Part shown: piece by piece, positions 55,555 through 63,588 of the stretch | Layout: every line of letters starts with the position of its first letter | Position numbering within the stretch: the stretch's first letter is position 1 | From: Cryobacterium melibiosiphilum | Lineage (GTDB): Bacteria; Actinomycetota; Actinomycetes; Actinomycetales; Microbacteriaceae | DNA: 64,000 bases | Reading direction: 5' to 3' | Assembly: GCF_003602235.1 (NCBI RefSeq) | Contig: NZ_QZVS01000087.1 | Coordinates: 1 to 64,000 of the forward strand | Position numbers and translations under genes: made by a program | Notes under the pieces: model-generated | The model's database searches: none | The model's input: the letters and a program-made list of their open reading frames with translations, nothing else | What the model was told of the DNA's origin: nothing

Positions 55555-56544
55555 CTAACCGACGAGGGCGGCGCGTTCCTTGAGGGGTTCCCACCAGGTG
55601 CGGTTGTCGCGGTACCACTGCACGACGTCGGCGAGGCCCTGAGTGAAGGGGACTTCGGGGGCGTAGCCGAGTTCGGCCTGGATCTTGGTGATGTCGACGG
55701 AGTAGCGCAGGTCGTGGCCGAGGCGGTCGGCGACGCGGTCGACGTAGGACCAGTCCTTGCCGGTGGAGTCGAGCAGCATCTGGGTGAGCTCGAGGTTGGT
55801 GAGCTCGGTGCCGCCGCCGATGTTGTAGATTTCGCCGGCGCGGCCGCCGACGAGCACCATCGCGATGGCGCGGGTGTGGTCGTCGACGTGCAGCCAGTCG
55901 CGGATGTTGTTGCCCTCGCCATAGAGGGGAACGTGCAGGTCGTCGATGAGGTTGCTGACGAAGAGCGGGATGAGCTTTTCGGGGAAGTGGTAGGGGCCGT
56001 AGTTGTTGCTGCAGCGGGTGATCGAGACGTTGAGGCCGTGGGTGCGGTGGTAGCTGCGGGCGAGCAGGTCGCTGCCGGCCTTCGAGGCGCTGTAGGGGCT
56101 GTTGGGCTCGAGGGCGCGTTCTTCGTTCCAGGAGCCTTCGGCGATGGAGCCGTAGACCTCGTCGGTGGAGACGTGCACGAAGCGGGGGAGGCCGCTTCGC
56201 AGGGCGGCGTCGAGCAGCTGCTGGGTGCCGAGCACGTTGGTCTCGACGAAGATGGAGGCGTCGCGCACGGAACGGTCGACGTGGCTCTCGGCGGCGAAGT
56301 GCACCACGGCGTCGAGGCCGGGGAAGAGAGTGTCGAGCAGGGCGGCGTCGCGGATATCGCCGTGTACGAAGGTGTAGCGCGGCGAATCGGCCACCGGAGC
56401 GAGGTTCGCGAGGTTGCCCGAGTACGTCAAGGCGTCCAGAACGACGACTTCGGCGCCCTCGAGTCCCGGGTACTTGTCTTCAAGGGTGCGGCGAACAAAG
56501 TTGGAGCCGATGAAACCGGCTCCGCCGGTGACGAGAATCTTCAT
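55555..56544 (-). CDS. rmlB: dTDP-glucose 4,6-dehydratase
   Basis: Second step of dTDP-rhamnose synthesis. 329 residues: NAD-binding KILVTGGAGFIGSNFVRR, FAAESHVDRSVRDA, VHVSTDEVYG, the YSASKAGSD catalytic pair and RCSNNYGPYHFPEKLIP. The length is standard. The ATG at 56544 is 71 bases from the divergent rmlC, so a compact bidirectional promoter should drive rmlB-rmlD one way and rmlC-rmlA the other. Confidence 0.97.
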   Translation of the reverse strand: MKILVTGGAGFIGSNFVRRTLEDKYPGLEGAEVVVLDALTYSGNLANLAPVADSPRYTFVHGDIRDAALLDTLFPGLDAVVHFAAESHVDRSVRDASIFVETNVLGTQQLLDAALRSGLPRFVHVSTDEVYGSIAEGSWNEERALEPNSPYSASKAGSDLLARSYHRTHGLNVSITRCSNNYGPYHFPEKLIPLFVSNLIDDLHVPLYGEGNNIRDWLHVDDHTRAIAMVLVGGRAGEIYNIGGGTELTNLELTQMLLDSTGKDWSYVDRVADRLGHDLRYSVDITKIQAELGYAPEVPFTQGLADVVQWYRDNRTWWEPLKERAALVG

Positions 56545-56615
56545 GGGTAGTAACCGTTCCGTTCGATGAGTGGCCTCCGCGATTCTATCGGAAGGCCCTT
56601 GGTAGACTCCCCAAC

Positions 56616-57254
56616 GTGCAGATTCGCGAACTCTCCGTCCCCGATTCCTATGAGATCACCCCGAAGCAGTTCGGCGACGACCGGGGAGTCTTCCTCGAGT
56701 GGTACCGGTTCGACAAGCTCGAAGAGAAGATCGGGCACAAGCTCGACCTCGCCCAGGCGAATACCTCGGTCTCCAAGCGCGGCTCGGTGCGCGGCATCCA
56801 CTTCGCGGATGTGCCGCCCAGCCAGGCCAAATACGTCACCGCGGTGCACGGCGCCGTTCTCGACTACATCATCGACATTCGTGTCGGCTCGCCGACGTAC
56901 GGTCAGTGGGACAGCGTGTTGCTGGATGACACCGACCGCCGCGCGGTCTACATCGCCGAGGGCCTCGGCCACTGCTTCGTCGCCCTGACCGACAACGCCA
57001 CCGTCAGCTACCTCGTCACCAGCCCGTTCAACCCGGGCCGCGAGCACGGCATCAACCCCCTCGACCCCGAGGTGGGGCTGGTCTTTCCCCCCGAAGCCGG
57101 CGACCTGCTGCTGTCGCCGAAAGACACGGATGCCCCCGGCCTCGCGGCCGCAGCGGCCTCCGGCCTGCTTCCCACCTGGGCCGCGGCCCGGGCCTACTAC
57201 GACACTCTGAACCAGACAACACCGAAGCAGACAACACCGAACGGCGGCAAGTAA
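56616..57254 (+). CDS. rmlC: dTDP-4-dehydrorhamnose 3,5-epimerase
   Basis: Third step of the pathway. 212 residues of the cupin fold: FGDDRGVFLEWYR, the RGIHFADVPPSQAKYVTAVHG region with the catalytic His, DIRVGSPTYGQW and YIAEGLGHCFVAL. The C-terminus is extended by ~20 Thr/Pro/Gln residues containing a short repeat (TTPKQTTPN). GTG at 56616 is the start by homology. rmlA begins four bases after the stop. Confidence 0.95.
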   Translation: MQIRELSVPDSYEITPKQFGDDRGVFLEWYRFDKLEEKIGHKLDLAQANTSVSKRGSVRGIHFADVPPSQAKYVTAVHGAVLDYIIDIRVGSPTYGQWDSVLLDDTDRRAVYIAEGLGHCFVALTDNATVSYLVTSPFNPGREHGINPLDPEVGLVFPPEAGDLLLSPKDTDAPGLAAAAASGLLPTWAAARAYYDTLNQTTPKQTTPNGGK

Positions 57255-57257
57255 CAC

Positions 57258-58121
57258 ATGCGCGGAATCATTCTGGCCGGCGGCTCGGGCACGCGCCTGT
57301 GGCCGATCACCAAGGGCATCTCGAAGCAGCTCATGCCGATCTACGACAAGCCGATGATCTACTACCCCCTCTCGACGCTCATGATGGCCGGGGTCAAGGA
57401 GATCCTCATCATCACCACGCCGGAGTACAACGACCAGTTCAAGGCGCTCCTCGGCGATGGGTCCGATCTCGGTATTCGCCTCGAGTACGCCGTGCAGCCC
57501 TCACCCGACGGGCTCGCCCAGGCCTTCATCATCGGTGAAGAGTTCATCGGCGACCACAGCGTCGCACTCGTTCTCGGCGACAACATCTTCCACGGCGCTG
57601 GCCTCGGTTCGGCGCTGCGCGGCAACGCGCAGATCGAGGGCGCGCGCATCTTCGCTTACCACGTGAGCAACCCCACGTCTTACGGTGTGGTCGAGTTCGA
57701 CGAGTCCGGAACGGCGATCTCCATCGAGGAGAAGCCGGCCACGCCCAAGAGCAACTACGCGGTTCCCGGACTGTATTTCTATGACAACGCCGTCGTCGAA
57801 ATCGCCAAGACCATCGAGCCGAGTGCCCGCGGCGAGCTGGAGATCAGCACCATCAACGAGCGTTACCTCGAGGCCGGAACGCTGCACGTGCAGGTGCTCG
57901 ACCGCGGTACCGCCTGGCTCGACACCGGCACGTTCGAGTCGATGATGCAGGCCTCCGAATACGTGCGCGTGATCGAAGACCGCCAGGGCTTCAAGGTCGG
58001 CTGCATCGAAGAGATCGCCTGGCGAGCCGGCTGGATCACCGACGAGCAGCTGGCTGTCCTGGCCGCGCCGCTGATCAAGAGTGGCTACGGCAAGTATCTG
58101 GCCGGCCTCGTCGCCGCATAG
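57258..58121 (+). CDS. rmlA: Glucose-1-phosphate thymidylyltransferase
   Basis: First step of dTDP-rhamnose synthesis. 287 residues, standard length: [65 protein letters not shown] and FSIEEKP-like [10 protein letters not shown]. The ATG at 57258 follows GGCGGCAAG four bases after rmlC. It ends 20 bases from the convergent glycosyltransferase stop. Confidence 0.97.
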   Translation: MRGIILAGGSGTRLWPITKGISKQLMPIYDKPMIYYPLSTLMMAGVKEILIITTPEYNDQFKALLGDGSDLGIRLEYAVQPSPDGLAQAFIIGEEFIGDHSVALVLGDNIFHGAGLGSALRGNAQIEGARIFAYHVSNPTSYGVVEFDESGTAISIEEKPATPKSNYAVPGLYFYDNAVVEIAKTIEPSARGELEISTINERYLEAGTLHVQVLDRGTAWLDTGTFESMMQASEYVRVIEDRQGFKVGCIEEIAWRAGWITDEQLAVLAAPLIKSGYGKYLAGLVAA

Positions 58122-58141
58122 GGATGGATGAACGACCGACG

Positions 58142-59014
58142 CTACCGGCGTCGGTCGTTCATCATGAAGACGCGCGCGCGCACGGACAGTGCCACGCGCA
58201 GCGCCCAGCGAATCGGCGCGAGGTGGGCGGCCGAGTACTTCTTTTCGAGAAATCTGAGCGCACTCTCGTGGTGCACCCGAATCATCTTCTCGGATTCAGC
58301 ACTGGTGGACACCGCGCCGGTGTGGGTCACGGCCGCACGGGGGAAGTAGACGTTGGACCAGCCTGCCTTTCCGAGGCGATAGCCGAGATCAACGTCTTCG
58401 AAGTACATGAAGAAGCCTTCATCGAATCCGGAGAGCTGCTCGAAGGCCTCACGCCGCACCAGCAGGCAGGAACCCGACAACCAGCCGACCGATCGACGCA
58501 CGTCCGCGCCCTCGTGTTCCGCTCGGTAGGCCCGGGTCCACGGGTTGCCGGGCCACAGGTGGGCGAAGAGCGCGTGCCCGATCCCCGTACGCAGGGACGG
58601 CAATTTGCGCGCCGACGGATAGGTCGTGCCGTCCACGTTGAGAACCCGCGGGCCGATGGCTCCGATGCGGGGGTCCCCGGCGAGTTCATCAAGCAGAAGG
58701 CTGATCGCGCCCGCGCCGACTTCGACGTCGGGGTTCGAGATCAGAATGTATTCGATCGGCGATGGCAGGGTCGCGACGGCAGCGTTGATGGCCCCGCCGT
58801 AACCGCGATTGTCGGGGAGCTCCAGCACGCGGGCCCCGCGGGCCGCGGCGATACTCCGGGTTCGGTCAAGGTCGCCCGAACGATTGTCGGCGATGACGAT
58901 CGAGACAGGGTCGGCCTCGCTGCCGGCCACGGAATCGAGGAAGACCGCCAGTTGAGCGCTGGAATTGTAGGAGACGGTCACGACGACGGTGGACTCGAGT
59001 AAGGGGCTAGACAT
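58142..59014 (-). CDS. GT2 rhamnosyltransferase (WbbL-like)
   Basis: 290-residue GT-A glycosyltransferase of family 2. It contains VVTVSYNSSAQLAVFLDSV, the donor-site VIADNRSGD, the DxD-like ISNPDVEVG and the catalytic GWLSGSCLLVRREAFEQLSGFDEGFFMYFEDVD. The MYFEDVDL box is typical of dTDP-rhamnose-using WbbL enzymes. The ATG at 59014 is preferred; a GTG one codon earlier is in frame. Placed after rmlA (convergent) it probably adds rhamnose to a lipid-linked GlcNAc or to the growing glycan. Confidence 0.9.
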   Translation of the reverse strand: MSSPLLESTVVVTVSYNSSAQLAVFLDSVAGSEADPVSIVIADNRSGDLDRTRSIAAARGARVLELPDNRGYGGAINAAVATLPSPIEYILISNPDVEVGAGAISLLLDELAGDPRIGAIGPRVLNVDGTTYPSARKLPSLRTGIGHALFAHLWPGNPWTRAYRAEHEGADVRRSVGWLSGSCLLVRREAFEQLSGFDEGFFMYFEDVDLGYRLGKAGWSNVYFPRAAVTHTGAVSTSAESEKMIRVHHESALRFLEKKYSAAHLAPIRWALRVALSVRARVFMMNDRRR

Positions 59015-59122
59015 CACAGATAAGCATAGTCACGCGCTCCCGCGCGGAACCCGGACCGAGGGGTGCCGCCGCTCGGTCCCGGAAACCACATTGCTAGACT
59101 GGCGATGCTATGCGGACATTTA

Positions 59123-59158
59123 ATCCCGACGTTCAGTCTGATCCCGACGTTCAGTCGG
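59123..59158 (+). repeat. 18-bp tandem duplication in a divergent promoter region
   Basis: ATCCCGACGTTCAGTCTG (59123-59140) is followed directly by ATCCCGACGTTCAGTCGG (59141-59158). It lies between two divergent glycosyltransferase genes, 20 bases before the GTG at 59178, so it could be a duplicated regulator site or part of the leader. Confidence 0.8.
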
Positions 59159-59177
59159 CGCACAAGAAGGAGAACTC

Positions 59178-60473
59178 GTGAGAGTGCTCGGCAGGAGTGT
59201 CCGCGTCCTCCGCGAACACGGTCCCAAGGTCTTTTTCCAACGGGCGGCGCAGGCCGCGCTGCGCCCGATTCGGGTCCATCGAGCAGAAGGTACGCGCGCC
59301 TTCGCCGCACGTAGCTTCGCGAAGGCGAGTTCGATCCTGGTGCCGCACACCCCCACGATGCTCGTGGCGAACCGCGATGCGGAACGCCTCGACTGGACCC
59401 AGCCGGCACCGTGGCAGTCAGACCCGATCACCGTCGAGAACGGCTCGGTCGATATCGCCTGGATCATGTCGCCCCCCGGACTGGAAAGCGGGGGACACCA
59501 GAACCTGTTCCGCTTCATCGACATCGCCGAAAAAGCCGGCCACCGCTGCTCGATCTACCTCTATACGACGAGCACCACGCCGGTCAGCTTCACTGACATT
59601 CGCGGCATGCTGCGCACCGCTGCCGCCTACCCCGAGGTCTCTGCGAGCATCGAGATGTACGACCCCGAAAAGGGCGTGAAAACCGGCACGCAGGCCATCT
59701 TCGCGACCGGCTGGGAAACGGCGTACCCCGCGTACCTCGACGCTTCCCTGGCCAAGCGGTTCTACTTCGTGCAGGACTACGAGGCCAGCTTCTACCCCCT
59801 GGGCACGGAATCATTGCTCGCCGAGAACACATATCACTTCGGCTTCCACGCCATCACGGCCGGCGGATGGCTCGCCCACAAACTCTCCACCGAGTTCGGC
59901 ATGCAGACCGACCATTTCGATTTTGCCGCGGACAAGACCCACTACAGCGTGACCAACCTGGAACGCCGCAACGAGGTCTTCTTCTACGCCCGGCCGGTCA
60001 CGCCACGGCGTGCTTTCGAGTTCGGCTTGCTCGTGCTGGCAGAATTCGCTCGCATCAAGCCCGACGTCAAGATCAACTTCGCCGGCTGGGACGTCTCCAA
60101 CTGGGCGATCCCGTTCAAGCACACGAACCTGGCGAGCCTCGACATCTCAGAGCTGAACGCTGTTTACAACCGCTGTGCCGCAGGTCTCGTGCTTTCACTC
60201 TCCAACATGTCTCTGCTCCCTCTGGAGCTGCTCTCCAGCGGGGTGACGCCCATCGTCAACGACGGACCCAACAACCGCATGGTGTCGGACAATCCGTTCA
60301 TCGAATACGTGCCGGCATCGCCGCTTGCGATCGCCCGCAAGATGGCCGAGGTCTTCGACCACCCCGATGCCGTCGAACGATCCGTCGCCATGTCGGATTC
60401 CGTGGCCGCTGTGAACTGGACGGATTCCGGCAAGCAGTTCATCTCAGCCTTTGAGAAGGCCATGCGTGGCTAA
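59178..60473 (+). CDS. Rhamnosyltransferase-like glycosyltransferase (WsaF type)
   Basis: 431-residue protein. After a basic ~60-residue start come IAWIMSPPGLESGGHQNLFRF and YFVQDYEASFYPLGTES, both typical of WsaF-type rhamnan-building GT4 enzymes. GGWLAHKLSTEFGMQTDHFDF and VLSLSNMSLLPLELLSSGV (donor domain) follow. It would use dTDP-rhamnose from the adjacent rml genes. The GTG at 59178 has an excellent AAGGAG. The stop overlaps the epimerase start by eight bases. Confidence 0.87.
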   Translation: MRVLGRSVRVLREHGPKVFFQRAAQAALRPIRVHRAEGTRAFAARSFAKASSILVPHTPTMLVANRDAERLDWTQPAPWQSDPITVENGSVDIAWIMSPPGLESGGHQNLFRFIDIAEKAGHRCSIYLYTTSTTPVSFTDIRGMLRTAAAYPEVSASIEMYDPEKGVKTGTQAIFATGWETAYPAYLDASLAKRFYFVQDYEASFYPLGTESLLAENTYHFGFHAITAGGWLAHKLSTEFGMQTDHFDFAADKTHYSVTNLERRNEVFFYARPVTPRRAFEFGLLVLAEFARIKPDVKINFAGWDVSNWAIPFKHTNLASLDISELNAVYNRCAAGLVLSLSNMSLLPLELLSSGVTPIVNDGPNNRMVSDNPFIEYVPASPLAIARKMAEVFDHPDAVERSVAMSDSVAAVNWTDSGKQFISAFEKAMRG

Positions 60474-61395
60474 AACACTCGTCATCGGGGGGAACGGATT
60501 CATCGGCTCACACCTCGTTGACGCCCTCACCGAGGCCGGACACGACGTGGCAGCCTTCGACCGCTTCCGCTCCTCCGAACCGACTTTCAAGACGCCGTCC
60601 GCGACGGTCCTGCAGGGAGAATTCCTCAGCCGGTCCGACCTCGAGGCTGCGATCCAGGGCCAGGAATACGTCTTTCACTTCCTGTCGACGACGACTCCGG
60701 CCACGGCCGAGAGCGACCCGACCCTCGACATCCGCACCAACGTGGCACAGACGGTCGAGTTGCTGGAGTCCTGCGTCGAGGCCGGGGTGAAGCGGGTGTA
60801 CTTCGCATCCACCGGCGGGGCCATCTACGGCCCGCAGGACAAGGAGGACTATTCCGAGGTCGACCGTGCGCTTCCGATCTCTCCGTACGGCATCGGCAAG
60901 CTGTCGATCGAGCACTACCTGCACTACTTCCGCACGAAACACGGCCTGGAGTCCACCGCCCTGCGCATCTCCAACCCGTACGGTACGCGGCAGAAGGCGA
61001 ACAAGAAGCAAGGTCTGATCCCGATCGCTCTCCGGCAGATCGCACTGGGTCGGCCGGTGATGCGCATGGGCACCGGCTCGATGGTGCGCGACTACGTCTT
61101 CGTCGAAGACCTGGTGCGCATGATCACTCCGATGGTCGGGGTCGAGACGGACTTCGACCTCTATAACCTCGGGAGCGGCGCCGGACACTCGGTCAGCGAG
61201 ATCATCGAGTCGCTGCGCCGGGTGACGGACATCGACTTTGCCGTCAACGAGGTTCCGGTGCCTCCCACGTTCATCGACCGGGTCGTGCTCAACACAACGC
61301 GTTATCGCTCGGAATTCACCACAACTGCGCTCACCGCCCTCGATGACGGGGTCAGAATGACGTACGAAGAGATTCAAGGACAACTCAATGCCTGA
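60466..61395 (+). CDS. NAD-dependent sugar epimerase/dehydratase
   Basis: 309-residue extended short-chain dehydrogenase: TLVIGGNGFIGSHLVDAL (NAD site), VFHFLSTTTPATAESDP, YFASTGGAIYGP, the YGIGKLSIEHYL catalytic Tyr-Lys pair and RISNPYGTRQ. It is similar to UDP-glucose/GlcNAc 4-epimerases; the HFLSTTTP segment is a variant of the usual HLAA. The GTG at 60466 has GAGAAGG. It overlaps both neighbours and sits in a glycan operon, so it supplies a second nucleotide sugar; which one is unknown. Confidence 0.88.
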   Translation: MAKTLVIGGNGFIGSHLVDALTEAGHDVAAFDRFRSSEPTFKTPSATVLQGEFLSRSDLEAAIQGQEYVFHFLSTTTPATAESDPTLDIRTNVAQTVELLESCVEAGVKRVYFASTGGAIYGPQDKEDYSEVDRALPISPYGIGKLSIEHYLHYFRTKHGLESTALRISNPYGTRQKANKKQGLIPIALRQIALGRPVMRMGTGSMVRDYVFVEDLVRMITPMVGVETDFDLYNLGSGAGHSVSEIIESLRRVTDIDFAVNEVPVPPTFIDRVVLNTTRYRSEFTTTALTALDDGVRMTYEEIQGQLNA

Positions 61396-62365
61396 TCAGC
61401 CGCTCGTAACCGTTGCGGTCCTCACCTACAACGGCGAGGTCTATCTCGAACGGATTCTGCAACAAATCCTGGCCCAGCAGCTGGACGGCTCCGTCGAAGT
61501 GCTCGTGATCGATTCGGGCTCGACCGATTCGACACTCGACATCGTCAGTCGTTATCCGACCGTGCGCCTCCACGAAATCCCCAACTCGGAGTTCGGCCAT
61601 GGCAAGACCCGCAACCTGGCCGCCCAGCTGGCGACGGGCGAGTTCATCGCATTTCTCACCCATGACGCCATCCCGGCATCGCACGAGTGGCTCCGTGAGC
61701 TGCTCAAGCCTTTTGAAATCGACGACAGCATCGTGGCCGTCATGGGCAAACAGATCCCTCGGCGGGGCTGCTTTCCCCTGTTGAAGTATGAAATCCAGGG
61801 TGTCTTCGCCGGGTTCGGGCCGGATTTCGGCACGACAGTCTTTTATAACGACAACTTCGTGCAGAGCGAGGGGGTGCTCAACGCGATCAGCTTCTACTCG
61901 GATGTCAACTCGGCCGCCCGGAGAGACTTTCTGGTCAACACCATCCCATACCGGGACGTGCGCTACGCCGAAGATCAGCTCTTCGGCAAGGATCTCATCG
62001 AGGCCGGCTACCGCAAGGCCTACGCCGGTCGCGCCGCGGTAGAACACTCCAACGACCTCACCCTCGACGAGTACCGTCGACGCATTTTCGATGAGACCGT
62101 GGGACTGCGCCAAATCGGGTTTCCCATCCCCGTCCTGACGACCAAGGGGAGGATCCGGCTGACCCTGCGCGGGATCGTCGGCGATACCCTGCGCATCCTG
62201 CGTGACGGCGACTTCACCTGGAAGCGCCGGCTGTACTGGCTCGCGATCAACCCGGTCTACCAGATCGAAAAATGGCGGAGCTATCAGGCGTCGACCGTCG
62301 TCGACCCGACGGACGAGGAAGCTGTGCGCTCAGGCTCGCTTGAACACAGCCGAAATCGATCGTAA
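61388..62365 (+). CDS. GT2 glycosyltransferase (rhamnosyltransferase-like)
   Basis: 325-residue GT-A enzyme: VTVAVLTYNGEVYLERIL, VLVIDSGSTDSTLDIV, the FGHGKTRNLAAQLATGEFIAFLTHDA stretch typical of rhamnosyltransferases, and RYAEDQLFGKDLIEAGY as the late acidic motif. The ATG at 61388 overlaps the epimerase end by eight bases. Its 3' end overlaps by 36 bases, convergently, with the pyruvyl-transferase-like gene on the other strand, so the two transcripts would pair at their tails. Confidence 0.9.
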   Translation: MPDQPLVTVAVLTYNGEVYLERILQQILAQQLDGSVEVLVIDSGSTDSTLDIVSRYPTVRLHEIPNSEFGHGKTRNLAAQLATGEFIAFLTHDAIPASHEWLRELLKPFEIDDSIVAVMGKQIPRRGCFPLLKYEIQGVFAGFGPDFGTTVFYNDNFVQSEGVLNAISFYSDVNSAARRDFLVNTIPYRDVRYAEDQLFGKDLIEAGYRKAYAGRAAVEHSNDLTLDEYRRRIFDETVGLRQIGFPIPVLTTKGRIRLTLRGIVGDTLRILRDGDFTWKRRLYWLAINPVYQIEKWRSYQASTVVDPTDEEAVRSGSLEHSRNRS

Positions 62366-63580
62366 GTACCGCCGGCCCCGCCGGTACGCCTTGCGCCACG
62401 CTGCCGTGCGCACATGCTCGAGGACGGCCCTTGTCGCGTGCAGCTCCTGGGCGGAAACGTCGAGTTCGGCTTCGACGCGTCGCAGCTCGGCGGTCGTTGC
62501 GTCGAGCTGCTCCGTCAGGCCGCCGACGTCCCTCTTGAGCGATAGTCTGCGAGTTTCAGAGAATGACAGGGCGAGGTCATGATCTCCGATGACCCGCTGC
62601 GCCTGGTCGAGGAGCATCGAGTCCTGTTCGCGCGGAGTGATCGTATCCAGTGACGGGGTGAACACGGCGCTAGACGGAGCTGATCCGAGAATCGCCGAGT
62701 ACCGGTCGAACGCAGCGTTGATGCTCGTGCGATCCTGCGCAATTCGGTCGCTGAAGTCGAACCGTTCGGTGTTCAAACGTTCGAGCATGGCCACCAGTTC
62801 ACGGCCGTCGCGTACGAGGTGGTCGCGCAGTCCCCGGTCCTGAAAGTAGTACTCGGCTTTTTGTTGGTGGATCGAGGCGAACGGCACATTCTGGCTGTAG
62901 GCGAAGATGGACGCGTGCAGCGAGGACACCACGACCGAGCTCATTTGACCAATCACGGAGTGCAATTGCAGGGGCCGCAGAGTGTCGAGGGTGATGCTGT
63001 TGGTGCGGTTGAAGGGCAGCGCCTTCATGAACGACGCGTCGCCGTTGTAGTGGGTGAAGGGTATGAAAACCTTCTTGTGCGGGATCGCGTCGATGAGAGG
63101 AACCAAGTCTTCGATCAGTCGCAGCGCGTGGGGCACCACATGGATGCCGACCACGGTTTCGCCCGGCTCAAGGCCGGGGATGTCGAAGTGCTCGCTCTGA
63201 AGCAGAGTCGTCGCGCAGGGCACGACTTCGGCTTCGGGAACCCACGCACGCAGAACCTCGACTTCGCGCTCGGACCGGGCCGAAACCATCGCGTACTCAC
63301 TCAGATAGTCGAGATCGTTGGCCGAGGTCCAGACGCCGGCAGCATTCAGAATATGCTCGCCGCGTTGACGGTAGGTATCGTAAAATCGATCGCCGGTCGC
63401 ACGGATGAGCTCTCCGCCACCGATGATCAGCGGATGCGGAAACTCGGGTTCAAATGGATTAATGATCTGCGTCGGGAGATTTCGGGCGTGAAAGAGCTGT
63501 TCGGCGGCTATTCCGATGGCGATGTCACCCGTATTCGAGCTCAGCGAGTCGTAGAGGAGGTTTCCCGTGGGCACTGTCAT
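62330..63580 (-). CDS. Polysaccharide pyruvyl transferase family protein with C-terminal coiled coil
   Basis: 416 residues. The N-terminal ~290 residues resemble the CsaB/polysaccharide pyruvyl transferase fold: NTGDIAIGIAAEQLF, HPLIIGGGELI, MVSARSEREVEVLRAWVPEAEV, IPFTHYNGDASFM and the conserved His region VVSSLHASIFAYSQNVPF. Residues ~330-390 form a coiled coil (DVGGLTEQLDATTAELRRVE and beyond), then a basic tail. Pyruvyl transfer to a sugar is the family activity, but some members act otherwise. It lies eight bases downstream of the Wzt-like gene on the same strand; the start is ATG 63580. Confidence 0.8.
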   Translation of the reverse strand: MTVPTGNLLYDSLSSNTGDIAIGIAAEQLFHARNLPTQIINPFEPEFPHPLIIGGGELIRATGDRFYDTYRQRGEHILNAAGVWTSANDLDYLSEYAMVSARSEREVEVLRAWVPEAEVVPCATTLLQSEHFDIPGLEPGETVVGIHVVPHALRLIEDLVPLIDAIPHKKVFIPFTHYNGDASFMKALPFNRTNSITLDTLRPLQLHSVIGQMSSVVVSSLHASIFAYSQNVPFASIHQQKAEYYFQDRGLRDHLVRDGRELVAMLERLNTERFDFSDRIAQDRTSINAAFDRYSAILGSAPSSAVFTPSLDTITPREQDSMLLDQAQRVIGDHDLALSFSETRRLSLKRDVGGLTEQLDATTAELRRVEAELDVSAQELHATRAVLEHVRTAAWRKAYRRGRRYLRSISAVFKRA

Positions 63581-63588
63581 GGCGTCTC

